From the NCBI GenBank assembly GCA_011046175.1, contig DSBB01000140.1:1-13767 (forward strand): DNA of 13,767 bases. The letters are read 5' to 3'. The stretch comes from Candidatus Hydrogenedentota bacterium (GTDB taxonomy: Bacteria > Hydrogenedentota > Hydrogenedentia > Hydrogenedentales > CAITNO01). Shown here one piece after another: positions 6,574-13,585 of the stretch (its first letter is position 1; each line of letters begins with the position of its first letter). The translations under genes and the position numbers were made by a program. Under the pieces are notes generated by a model that searched no databases, was not told the origin of the DNA, and saw only the letters and a program-made list of their open reading frames with translations.

Positions 6574-6615
6574 GTTGTTCTCCTTGTCTTATGCTGTTTA
6601 TCGTGAAATCCGATC

Positions 6616-6654
6616 GTCATTGCGAGGAGGGCGGTAGCCCGACGAAGCAATCTG
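6616..6654. repeat. Dispersed REP-like stem-loop, GTCATTGCGAG...GAAGCAATCT type
   Basis: The element begins GTCATTGCGAGG and ends GACGAAGCAATCT. The outer arms ATTGC (6619-6623) and GCAAT (6647-6651) enclose a perfect inner hairpin, GGGC-GGTA-GCCC (6629-6640). Closely similar short elements are known to be scattered between genes in many unrelated bacteria. Its presence inside the cassette shows that a chromosomal repeat family has entered it. Confidence 0.75.
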
Positions 6655-6686
6655 GCGTGTTGTCATGAACCTGAGATCTCCTCATC

Positions 6687-6746
6687 AAAACAGGGACAGT
6701 CCCGTCTCACTCCCGATGGTCGTTCGCTTGGGACAGTCCCTGTTTT
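6687..6746. repeat. Inverted GGGACAGTCCC repeat; diverged copy of the 53-bp family
   Basis: Two 17-bp arms, 6687-6703 (AAAACAGGGACAGTCCC) and 6730-6746 (GGGACAGTCCCTGTTTT), are inverted with one central mismatch and flank 26 bases. Bases 6687-6732 also match the reverse complement of the 53-bp repeat at the left edge of the window with only a few changes. The stop codon of the XhlA-like gene (6746-6748) touches the right arm. On the minus strand the hairpin ends with TGTTTTG, so it could act as a weak terminator or processing site. Confidence 0.82.
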
Positions 6747-6943
6747 CATCCCAGCAGCCGCCCCATCAGCATGATCACCATGCCCGCAAGATTCGCCACC
6801 AGCAGGCCGATGCCCTTGGCCAGGGTCTGCTCAAGCCGCGTCATCCGTTCCTTCAGTTCGCGCACGGAACCCGCCAGATTGCGAAATTCCACCTGCGCCA
6901 CTTGCTCAAAAGCGCATTTCACGCCGCACTTGTCGTTGTTCAT
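6746..6943 (-). CDS. Small XhlA-like membrane peptide (coiled coil plus one membrane helix)
   Basis: The 65-residue protein has a helical, coiled-coil-type segment (about 12-44, including SVRELKERMTRLEQTL) followed by one hydrophobic helix (about 45-63, IGLLVANLAGMVIMLMGRLL). That is the layout of XhlA-type haemolysin or holin accessory proteins found in phage lysis modules. The ATG at 6943 follows GGAGGAATAAAGC, and only three bases separate it from the protease stop codon, so the two are probably coupled. Its place among head genes, far from the M15 lysin, is unusual; it may instead anchor assembling proheads to the membrane. A REP-type hairpin follows it. The layout is clear, the role is inferred. 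Confidence 0.7.
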   Translation of the reverse strand: MNNDKCGVKCAFEQVAQVEFRNLAGSVRELKERMTRLEQTLAKGIGLLVANLAGMVIMLMGRLLG

Positions 6944-6946
6944 GCT

Positions 6947-7639
6947 TTATTCCTCCGCCCAGTGTTTACTGAAGAGTTCAACAGGTTGATGCCAGGCTTC
7001 GCGGGCGCGGACAAGCGCCGTTTCCGGCGTCGCCCGTTGCTGCGCCACAAAGCGCGTCCCCTGCGATCCCGCAGGCACCACCGACCCTTCAATCACTTCC
7101 AAAACGTCGCGCATGATGAAATGACACAGCGCGTCGCCATAGCTGCGTCCCGGTATGTGGGCGCAGGTGCGCAGGTCTTTGCCGCATACCGCGCATTCGG
7201 GCGTGCGGAAGGAAAAACCGATCGAGGTCTCGCGGTACACGCCGCCTTCAATGTTGAGAATGAAATCGCGATTGTCCGACGCGCGCAACACATACACTTC
7301 AGGACGCACGGACACGCAATCATGCTCGCTATGCAGGCGCGACCGGAAAAAGGTGCCGCGCGGCAGCGACCCGCGCAGGTCGTGCCGTTCCATCAGCGGA
7401 CGCCCCGGCGTCAGCCGGTTGATGCGCTCCAGTTCCTCGTCCGGGAAACGGCTGAAATGCTTGTCCACCTGGTTGTTGCACAAGTCCAGCGTGAACACCG
7501 CCACCTCGTCCGCGCATAGCGGGCGCAGCGCAAACCGGTTCACCGCCGCCATCATCTCATCATCATTGTTGTCTGCCGATGCGGCGCGCGCGCCCACAAG
7601 CGCGCCCGCGTGACTGAATACAAAAGGTTCCAGTTCCAT
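6947..7639 (-). CDS. Prohead maturation protease
   Basis: The 230-residue protein has the features of U35/S78-type prohead proteases. PLMERHDLRGSLPRGTF (81-97) carries the candidate catalytic His86, and YRETSIGFSF (135-144) carries the candidate Ser139. A small Cys/His cluster follows, CAVCGKDLRTCAHIPGRSYG (149-168: Cys149, Cys152, Cys159, His161), as in a common phage protease subfamily, where it is presumably a zinc site. EVIEGSVVPAGSQG (181-194) is the usual following segment. The enzyme processes capsid and scaffold proteins during head assembly. It lies after the portal, the standard order. The ATG at 7639 follows AAGGAGAGG. It is complete and shows no damage, which argues against a decaying prophage. 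Confidence 0.83.
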   Translation of the reverse strand: MELEPFVFSHAGALVGARAASADNNDDEMMAAVNRFALRPLCADEVAVFTLDLCNNQVDKHFSRFPDEELERINRLTPGRPLMERHDLRGSLPRGTFFRSRLHSEHDCVSVRPEVYVLRASDNRDFILNIEGGVYRETSIGFSFRTPECAVCGKDLRTCAHIPGRSYGDALCHFIMRDVLEVIEGSVVPAGSQGTRFVAQQRATPETALVRAREAWHQPVELFSKHWAEE

Positions 7640-7664
7640 GAAATGCCTCTCCTTGTTTTCCAGG

Positions 7665-7732
7665 TATGTTGTTCACGCTTCAGCGTGCCACGTTTTCGTG
7701 TTCTCCCCGAACGCTGAAGCGTGAACAACGTA
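7665..7732. repeat. 22-bp inverted repeat between the portal and protease genes
   Basis: The arms at 7665-7686 and 7711-7732 match at 21 of 22 positions and share the core TTGTTCACGCTTCAGCGT. They flank 24 bases that contain a smaller CACG-TTTT-CGTG hairpin (7689-7700). No U-tract follows on either strand. It fills most of the 108-base spacer and ends before the protease ribosome site. A REP-like element or an mRNA-processing stem are both possible. Confidence 0.85.
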
Positions 7733-7747
7733 CGGGCAAGACGGTTG

Positions 7748-9013
7748 CTATTGGTTCAAGTTGTTGTTTGTTGTTGCCAGAAGCGCTCCCGCCGCGTCTT
7801 TGTCCAGCAGCCCGGATTCAACCAAGCGCAATGCGTTGTCAATCTCGCGTCCCCGCGCCGTCGCCTCCTTCAGGATGTCCACGGTGCGGTTGCCGCGCAT
7901 GGTTACGGTTGCCCGCGCCGCAACGCCGCGCAGCGACAACTCCAGATTGTAAATGCGGGTCAGCAGATCGCCCACGCGCCGGTTCACGGTCTGCACCTGT
8001 CGGTTTACCACCTCGAACTGCGCCGTGCCGTAGGTCTCCGTGGAGCCGTAGTTGCGTCCCATGAGCACCGGCATCATGTGCATGCCCGTGATGACCTGTT
8101 CCTCAACCGCCTTCTGGTTTTCGTAAAAGAGATGATTGCGTAGGTGGCCGCCGAGCACCGACACGTCCACGTTGTCGTAGGTGACGAGGTTCTGGTCCAC
8201 CGCCGCGCCGCTCAGCCGGTCGCGCAACGTGCGCAGATTCTCCGACATGCGCGCGCCGTATTCCTCTTCCGATTCTCCGGCGGCGCGTTCTTCGGGACGG
8301 TAGCGCACATGCAGTTTGCTCCAGCCCGCGTTGCGCGTCGCTTTTGCCATGTCGCTGAGCAACTGCTGTTGCACACTGATCATGTTGGGCAGGGCGCGCA
8401 GCATGCTGCGTCCGTAGGGGTTGGTGCCGTCCCGGTCAAGGCCGACATAGAAGAAGTAGTCTTGTGGCAGCAGCACGGATTCGCCCTCGAACAACTGCCA
8501 CGCTTCGAGTCGTCCCTCGTTGCGGCGGAAACGCACTGTCCACACGTCCACGGGCACGATGTCGTGAATCCATTCGCGGGCATGTCCCGGCACCACCTCG
8601 ATGGCCGCCGCGCCAAAGGTGAACAGAGAGGTGTAGAACACGTCAAGCAAGCCGGCCAGTCCCCCGTCCGCAGCGCGGATGCGCGACACAAGCGCATCCG
8701 TCACTTCCCTTGCTCCGGCGGGCGCCTCGCCGCCGTCCAGACCCCTCAGCGCCACGTCGTGTCCGGTGTGGCACAAACGTTTCCATGTCCACACCGCATC
8801 TGAAATGTCGGGGATGCAATCGCGGAAATGACGATACATCGGAAGCATTTCAAACGGCGCGCGATCAGGCAGCGGCAGAAAGTCGTCGCCGAACCAACCA
8901 CCGCCGCGACCATGTTCAGGAAAGGATACCGCGCCCACCGATTCCATCGTTGCCCCCTGTCGAGACCGGCGCCGCAACCACCTGCCGATACGTCCCAGTA
9001 AACCTGTTGCCAT
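7748..9013 (-). CDS. Phage portal protein
   Basis: The 421-residue protein has the run of a portal protein. It contains DYFFYVGLDRDGTNPYGRSM (about 193-212) followed by a long helical part (LRALPNMISVQQQLLSDMAK), the segment YENQKAVEEQVITGMHMMPV (about 295-314), and a final helical region (VNRQVQTVNRRVGDLLTRIY). Portal proteins form the dodecameric ring at one capsid vertex through which DNA passes. The start chosen is the ATG at 9013 (MATGLLGRIG), which has GGGAGAGC upstream; a longer in-frame reading to 9232 has a different, low-quality composition and was rejected. It is the first gene of the cassette. The terminase gene that normally precedes it is missing, the next gene upstream being a radical SAM enzyme. 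Sequence and context agree well. Confidence 0.85.
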   Translation of the reverse strand: MATGLLGRIGRWLRRRSRQGATMESVGAVSFPEHGRGGGWFGDDFLPLPDRAPFEMLPMYRHFRDCIPDISDAVWTWKRLCHTGHDVALRGLDGGEAPAGAREVTDALVSRIRAADGGLAGLLDVFYTSLFTFGAAAIEVVPGHAREWIHDIVPVDVWTVRFRRNEGRLEAWQLFEGESVLLPQDYFFYVGLDRDGTNPYGRSMLRALPNMISVQQQLLSDMAKATRNAGWSKLHVRYRPEERAAGESEEEYGARMSENLRTLRDRLSGAAVDQNLVTYDNVDVSVLGGHLRNHLFYENQKAVEEQVITGMHMMPVLMGRNYGSTETYGTAQFEVVNRQVQTVNRRVGDLLTRIYNLELSLRGVAARATVTMRGNRTVDILKEATARGREIDNALRLVESGLLDKDAAGALLATTNNNLNQ

Positions 9014-9255
9014 GTGTGCTCTCCCGTTGTGCAAGACCCGGCGTCGCTTAAAAAGCCGTGAAGTTTCTTGTTTGCGCGCAAAACGGGTTTGCAGAGAATC
9101 AACGGGCGACCCCTGAAAATAAAGGACGGAAAAACGCATTCTCCCCATACGAAAGTAAACTGCGGCGTTTATTTGCGCGGCCCCCGGAAAAATCAAGCAC
9201 CAAAATATGCAAGCGCGCGGCTGGCGGTGCAACTGCGGGAAAGAAGCGGCCTTAT
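9014..9255 (-). promoter_or_regulatory. Upstream region of the phage-derived cassette, with a 12-bp palindrome
   Basis: These 242 bases between the radical SAM stop and the portal start hold no gene that I can support. They should contain the cassette's main promoter, since all cassette genes run the same way. The only clear element is the perfect palindrome TTTGCGCGCAAA at 9071-9082, 58 bases before the portal ATG, which could be an operator. No convincing -35/-10 pair and no strong terminator for the radical SAM gene were found by eye. Confidence 0.35.
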
Positions 9256-11031
9256 TTATTTCCCGGCGGTGTCGTGACAGGGGTCGGGCAACGTTTCGAG
9301 TGAGGACGCAAGGGTCTCCAGCAGGGTCGCGGCTTGGGCGGGCGCGTCCTTTCGGTATTCGGTGCGGCGGCAGGACGGTTGATAAACAATGCTTTCGCGC
9401 CCCAACAGCTGGTTCCAGCGGAGCCTGACCAGTTCAATCCCTCCCGTGACTACAAGGCCAAGCGCCTTGAGACGGTCCGCCGTTGTGGGTTTTCCCAACA
9501 CGTCAACGTAAAGGCGCATCGTTTCACGCGCCTTTCGCCGCGCCGCGCTGTTCGGCGCATACACCCACGCCGCCCACAGCGCCGGGCGCAGGCCCGTCGC
9601 CATGCGCGCCATCATGAGCAGTCGCCGCTTCATGAAACGGTCCGGCTGCGGCGCGGCGCCTTTCTCGTAGCGCATGGTCGCGGGATTCCATGCCAGCCCG
9701 TTCCGTTCACGGGCGCGCAAATCTTCCCAGCCCCGTTGGACGCCGCGCGCCAGGGTCAACGCCATGTTTACCACGCCCGGCCCGTCTTTCAGGTATTTTT
9801 GCCGGAACGCCTCGCGCAGGATGCGCACATGATCGGCGGGACGCGGAAAATTCGGGTGGGCGAACGCCAGTTCATCCTGTCCGTGCAGACGGCGATAAGG
9901 GATTTGTTTAAGCCGCCCCTCCCGTTCAAGCTGCTCGTGGAGCATCGTGCCCGGAAAGGGCGTATAATTCATGAACTGGGTGAGACTGGAGCCCAGGCTG
10001 ATCGCCCACGCTATATCTTCATGAATATTCTGTTCATTGTGATGTTCCTGAAACAAAATCATGGAAGCCTGCACGATGACGCCTTTGTCCTGCAATTCAT
10101 TGACAAGCGCTTTCAGGTCTATGCCCTGATTCTTGGCGTGCGGACTGTTTTTGGATTCAACGCCTATCCATACCATGCGAACACCCAGCCGTAGCAAAAA
10201 GTCGGCGCCCAGTTCGCGGATGGTTTCCGCCGACGAAAACAGGTCAAACACATAGGGCTTGCCGTGTTGTTCCATGAGCGAGAGCAGCGCCCGCGCCCGT
10301 TCCGGACGTTTCAGAAAATTTTCATCCATTACACTGAAACCGGTCGCCTTGACGGCGCTTTCGGTTTTGCGGCAGGCCTCGAAAATCCGGGCGCCGGAGT
10401 CCAGAAGCGGCACATACCGTTTATTGAACTTGTGCGAGGTGATGCAGAAGGAACAACCGTTCTCGCAGCCAAGCCCCGGCATCAGAATTGCCCCGCGAGG
10501 TTTTGATGAAAAGCCGTAAATGCGCTCATAGGCGGGGCCTATCAATGCCGGGTGGCGCAGCGGCGCGTTCACATCTTCGCCAAAATAGGCGCGCAGCCAG
10601 CGCGCGCCTTCGCCGTGACATACGGCGTCATGTGGTACAAACGTGTCCAAATCGGGAATAACCGTGCCGTAACCGCCCAGGATGATTTTTATTTCCGGAT
10701 GCTTCTCGCGGATATGCAAGGCCATGCGTCGCGCTTTGAGCACGTTGGGCACGATGAAACTGATGCCCACATGAGTGTAGCCTTTCTTCAACTCGCGGGT
10801 GAAGTCCTCCCATTTGGGAAAATCAAGGACCGTCGTGGACGTGTCAAGGTTTTCCGCGATGAGATACAATCCGAAGCTCCAATAGGCCTGCCGCGGCGAA
10901 TGTATGCCCTGGCAGCGGGTAATTTGATTGTTCAGCAGTTCCATCTGGCAGCCGAGCGCCTCGGCATACTTGTCCTTGACGCCGTAGGGGCCGAATACGG
11001 CGGTGAGGAGCAGTGTGTTTGGTCGGAACAT
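9256..11031 (-). CDS. B12-binding-domain radical SAM protein
   Basis: The 591-residue protein has an N-terminal Rossmann-like region (about 75-150) of B12-binding type, with GYTHVGISFIVPNVLKARRM (84-103) and IKIILGGYGTVIPD (114-127), but no DxHxxG motif, so cobalamin may be bound base-off or not at all. The radical SAM core follows, with the iron-sulphur motif GLGCENGCSFC (186-196: Cys189, Cys193, Cys196). The C-terminal region (about 420-591) is unrecognised and has a hydrophobic stretch (GLRPALWAAWVYA). Related enzymes methylate or rearrange lipids, cofactors and natural products; the substrate here is unknown. The ATG at 11031 follows GGAGAAAAGA; an upstream in-frame extension of 44 residues overlapping the TetR gene was rejected. 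It lies 37 bases after the TetR gene and is probably co-transcribed with and controlled by it. Confidence 0.8.
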   Translation of the reverse strand: MFRPNTLLLTAVFGPYGVKDKYAEALGCQMELLNNQITRCQGIHSPRQAYWSFGLYLIAENLDTSTTVLDFPKWEDFTRELKKGYTHVGISFIVPNVLKARRMALHIREKHPEIKIILGGYGTVIPDLDTFVPHDAVCHGEGARWLRAYFGEDVNAPLRHPALIGPAYERIYGFSSKPRGAILMPGLGCENGCSFCITSHKFNKRYVPLLDSGARIFEACRKTESAVKATGFSVMDENFLKRPERARALLSLMEQHGKPYVFDLFSSAETIRELGADFLLRLGVRMVWIGVESKNSPHAKNQGIDLKALVNELQDKGVIVQASMILFQEHHNEQNIHEDIAWAISLGSSLTQFMNYTPFPGTMLHEQLEREGRLKQIPYRRLHGQDELAFAHPNFPRPADHVRILREAFRQKYLKDGPGVVNMALTLARGVQRGWEDLRARERNGLAWNPATMRYEKGAAPQPDRFMKRRLLMMARMATGLRPALWAAWVYAPNSAARRKARETMRLYVDVLGKPTTADRLKALGLVVTGGIELVRLRWNQLLGRESIVYQPSCRRTEYRKDAPAQAATLLETLASSLETLPDPCHDTAGK

Positions 11032-11046
11032 TCTTTTCTCCATTGC

Positions 11047-11062
11047 CGGCTTGTATAAGCCG
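11047..11062 (-). promoter_or_regulatory. Short perfect hairpin between the tetR-like and radical SAM genes
   Basis: CGGCTT-GTAT-AAGCCG forms a 6-bp perfect stem with a 4-base loop. It lies between the TetR stop codon (11069-11071) and the GGAG of the radical SAM gene. No U-tract follows. It may tune the ratio of the two proteins; this is inferred. Confidence 0.45.
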
Positions 11063-11068
11063 AACAGG

Positions 11069-12094
11069 TTATTGTTCTTCCGGCGGCGCGTAAAAAGTGC
11101 GTGACTTCGCGGATTCGCGCACAATGCCGTTGAACAGCACTTCGAGGATGACGGGAATCTCATCCTGCAGGGGGTATGTCATGCCGGCGCGGAACCATTT
11201 GCGCGCCACGCCGTCAATGAATCCAAGCACGCCATAGGCAGCCGTGTGGAAATTCGGCGTTTTCAAGGCGCGCGACCCGTTCAACGCGGCAAAGCGCTCC
11301 TTTGCCATCGGAAAATCATCCAGCAGATATTCATAAATCATGGTTTGCCGCCCCTCGGGCGCGCTCAACCCTTCAATCTGAATCAACCGGTAAAGCACGT
11401 GGTTCTCTTCAATGAAGGAAAGCCATGACCTTATGAAGGTTTCTATTTGTTCCAGTATGTCGCCGTCTTCGCCAAAGGCCTCTGAAAACCGTTTCACAAG
11501 TTCGCGGCTTGTGGCGCGCAGCAATTCAGCCAACAAATCATCCTTGCTGCGGAAGTAACAGTACAGCGTTCCCTTGGCCACCCGCGACGCAACGGCAATC
11601 TCGTCCATGGTGGCGTTGTGAAAACCGCGCTCTGAAAAAACCGCCAGCGCCGCGTCAAAAATACGCTGCCGCTTGGCGCTTGGATCACCACGGCGTTTCC
11701 GTTCCGTGTTCTCCGTTACGCCTTGACGCGAGGCAAGGGTGCGGCGCAGTAGTTCCGGCGACAACGACACGGCGCCGATTCCCAGCGCCGCTGACTCTTC
11801 CAGTGATGTTTCAAACAGATGCAGCGCGGCCTCTTGCAAGCCCCGTTCCTCAAGATAGAGCAGCACTTCCTCCAAATGCGAAGAAAGCCAGCGCCCCACT
11901 GTTTCTGTTGCCTTGGGGTCAGCGTGCTGCGCTTCGGCCTTTGCCAGGCGTGAATGCAAGGTCTCGTGAAGAAAAGAGCGAAACGCCTCGCGATCCAATT
12001 GGCCGTCAACCGTAAAATAACGCCCCAGCTCGGCATAAAAATCAATGCGGCGCCCGCCGGATTGGATGAGCCGCGATCTGTGGTGCATATCCAT
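11069..12094 (-). CDS. TetR-family transcriptional regulator with an N-terminal extension
   Basis: A standard TetR DNA-binding domain lies at about 139-190 of 341 residues: RIFDAALAVFSERGFHNATM, then DEIAVASRVAKGTLYCYF and RSKDDLLAELL. A helical ligand-binding region follows. Unusually, about 135 residues precede the helix-turn-helix; in most TetR proteins (around 200 residues) it starts near residue 10. The extension is helical (DREAFRSFLHETLHSRLAKA, EEVLLYLEERGLQEAALHLF) and unrecognised. There is no better internal start close to the HTH, and the ATG at 12094 has AAGGGAAG upstream, so the extension looks real. A 14-bp palindromic operator candidate lies 22 bases upstream, indicating autoregulation. 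The radical SAM gene follows 37 bases later and is the likely co-regulated target. The family is certain; the inducer is unknown. Confidence 0.88.
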   Translation of the reverse strand: MDMHHRSRLIQSGGRRIDFYAELGRYFTVDGQLDREAFRSFLHETLHSRLAKAEAQHADPKATETVGRWLSSHLEEVLLYLEERGLQEAALHLFETSLEESAALGIGAVSLSPELLRRTLASRQGVTENTERKRRGDPSAKRQRIFDAALAVFSERGFHNATMDEIAVASRVAKGTLYCYFRSKDDLLAELLRATSRELVKRFSEAFGEDGDILEQIETFIRSWLSFIEENHVLYRLIQIEGLSAPEGRQTMIYEYLLDDFPMAKERFAALNGSRALKTPNFHTAAYGVLGFIDGVARKWFRAGMTYPLQDEIPVILEVLFNGIVRESAKSRTFYAPPEEQ

Positions 12095-12116
12095 AACGTC
12101 TTCCCTTTACATAATA

Positions 12117-12130
12117 ACTGACCGGTCAGT
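12117..12130. promoter_or_regulatory. Likely TetR operator, ACTGACCGGTCAGT palindrome
   Basis: This perfect 14-bp palindrome is 22 bases upstream of the TetR start codon. Its TGACCGGTCA core is of a type often bound by TetR-family regulators. On the minus strand a GATAAT sequence (12132-12137) that could be a -10 box lies next to it, so bound repressor would block the promoter. A TTGACA lies 21 bases further upstream, which is too far for a standard -35, so the promoter is only tentatively placed. Confidence 0.65.
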
Positions 12131-12502
12131 CATTATCGTGGCAGAAAAAGCATCGCTATGTCAAACAACCGGCGGAACTGCCCAATGTTTGTGCATTCCC
12201 GCTTTCCCGGGCGAAACAGAAATCCGGTGAAATTTTCGAGTTAGATGCGTTTCTCCTGGGGAAAGGGGTGCCAACTGGAAGTGCTGACCTGAAATCGGCC
12301 ATAATGGGGTGAGTAATAACCGCCAACGTGGGGTTCGCCCACAATTCGGTGTGGCGTCATTGCGGGCAAGGCAATTTTTTCCAGATTGCCGCGTCAGGCT
12401 GACGGCTTCTTTGCAATAACGCCGCGTTTAATGGTCGCATTTTAATCGCGGTTTCTGACCGATAAGCGCATAACAGCAAACGCATGAACGAGAGGAAGAG
12501 CC
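12131..12502. other. Intergenic region between the divergent tetR-like and nagB-like genes
   Basis: These 372 bases hold no gene that I can support. They contain a short hairpin GTGGG-GTTCG-CCCAC (12328-12342), an inverted repeat GGCAAT/ATTGCC (12370-12375 and 12385-12390), and a perfect 13-bp palindrome CGTCAGGCTGACG (12392-12404). Flanking them, GCGTCATTGC (12354-12363) is roughly mirrored by GCAATAACGC near 12413-12422, so 12354-12422 could fold as one structured element. Its start resembles the REP-like element at 6616. The promoter of the plus-strand gene should be here but was not pinned down. Confidence 0.5.
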
Positions 12503-13435
12503 ATGAGAAAACGAAGCGTCGTAGCGTCGGACTGGTGGGATTACACCACACTGGATGAAGAACTACTGCAAGAGGTTGCCCAGTTGAGCGCGGAGGATAT
12601 GCTTGCCTTGTCGCGGGACGGGTTCCGCGTGGTGTTTCACGATACGCTGGAAGACCTGTATCTGGCGGAAGCGCTGGAATACATTACGGCATGGAAGCAA
12701 TCCACGCCCGACAATCCCGTCGGCATTTGCGGTCCCATCGGCCCCACGGAACAGCTTCCCCTGGTGGCGCGCCTGGTCAATGCGCTGGACATCAACCTGG
12801 CGGCATTGGACGCGCATTTCTGGGGCATGGACGAATGGGTGATGGACGGCAAGGCGGTGGATGAATCGCACCCGCTGTCATTCCAGAAGGCGGATATGGA
12901 ATTGTGTTTCAACCGGATGCGTCCGGAACTGCGTCCGCGCGCCGAAAACCTTCATTTCCCCACAAACGATCCCGCGGGCTTCAGCGCCTCTTTTGACCAA
13001 ATACGCTGCGCCGTCATGCAGGGGGGGCAGGGTGATGTGAAGCACTGGGCGTTCAACGACCCGCCGAAACGCGAAGGCTCGTGGACGGACGCGCCGCCCC
13101 CGCCGGAAGAGTACCTCAAACTGGGCACGCGCATGGTGGACCTCCATCCCATGACCATCATGCAGAACGCGCGCACCTCCGGCGGCGGACGCCTCTCCGA
13201 AGTGCCCACACAGGCCATGACCGTTGGTCCCGTGGAGACGTGGAAATCGGAGAGAGTGTCCATCTGGCAGGCGGGCAACCACGACAACCCCTTCGGCATG
13301 AGGCTCACCGCGTACATGATCAGCAAGGGGCTCGCCGACGCCGCCGTACCCATGAGTCTGCTCGCAAAACATCCCAATGTGGAGTTCCATTACTACCGTC
13401 ACGCCATCGGCGATTGCAGCGTTGAGATGCATTGA
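12503..13435 (+). CDS. NagB-family (glucosamine-6-phosphate isomerase/deaminase-like) protein
   Basis: The 310-residue protein has the main motifs of the NagB fold in order: a phosphate-loop-like GICGPIGPTEQ (74-84), FWGMDEWV (106-113) with Asp110 in the place of the NagB catalytic Asp72, GGQGDVKHWAFNDPP (174-188) corresponding to 'GvGnDGHiaFNEP', and AMTVGPVETW (238-247) matching the late 'iTvG' segment. The core motif is altered: one extra residue lies between Asp178 and His181, and Asp186 replaces the usual Glu. A true glucosamine-6-phosphate deaminase is therefore uncertain; it may act on another sugar phosphate or have diverged. The ATG at 12503 follows GAGAGGAAGAGCC. It stands alone on the plus strand, divergent from the tetR-like gene and convergent with thiE. 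Confidence 0.75.
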   Translation: MRKRSVVASDWWDYTTLDEELLQEVAQLSAEDMLALSRDGFRVVFHDTLEDLYLAEALEYITAWKQSTPDNPVGICGPIGPTEQLPLVARLVNALDINLAALDAHFWGMDEWVMDGKAVDESHPLSFQKADMELCFNRMRPELRPRAENLHFPTNDPAGFSASFDQIRCAVMQGGQGDVKHWAFNDPPKREGSWTDAPPPPEEYLKLGTRMVDLHPMTIMQNARTSGGGRLSEVPTQAMTVGPVETWKSERVSIWQAGNHDNPFGMRLTAYMISKGLADAAVPMSLLAKHPNVEFHYYRHAIGDCSVEMH

Positions 13436-13585
13436 GCCCCGAACCGGCGTATCATGCGCAGGCGGGCCGTTATGCCTTTGCCTGTAAGGACATTGATTCA
13501 TCCGGCGGGCGCGCGCAGCAATGCCGTCTTGTTTGTTTCGCGCGGCAGGATACGACGACAGTCCCCTGCAAATATGGTTTGAGAA

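Noticed and set aside
7665..7732. Rho-independent terminator after the portal gene
   Set aside because: The arms are excellent but no U-tract follows on the transcribed strand, and the 24-base loop is long.
9014..9232. N-terminal extension of the portal protein starting at 9232
   Set aside because: The extra 73 residues lack portal-like sequence and a good ribosome site, whereas the ATG at 9013 has GGGAGAGC upstream.
11032..11163. N-terminal extension of the radical SAM protein starting at 11163
   Set aside because: It lies inside the TetR gene and lacks family-like sequence, while the ATG at 11031 has a good GGAG site.
12132..12164. Standard sigma-70 promoter from TTGACA (minus strand, 12159-12164) and GATAAT (12132-12137)
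   Set aside because: The spacer is 21 bases, too long for a confident -35/-10 pair, so it is kept only as a tentative note under the operator.
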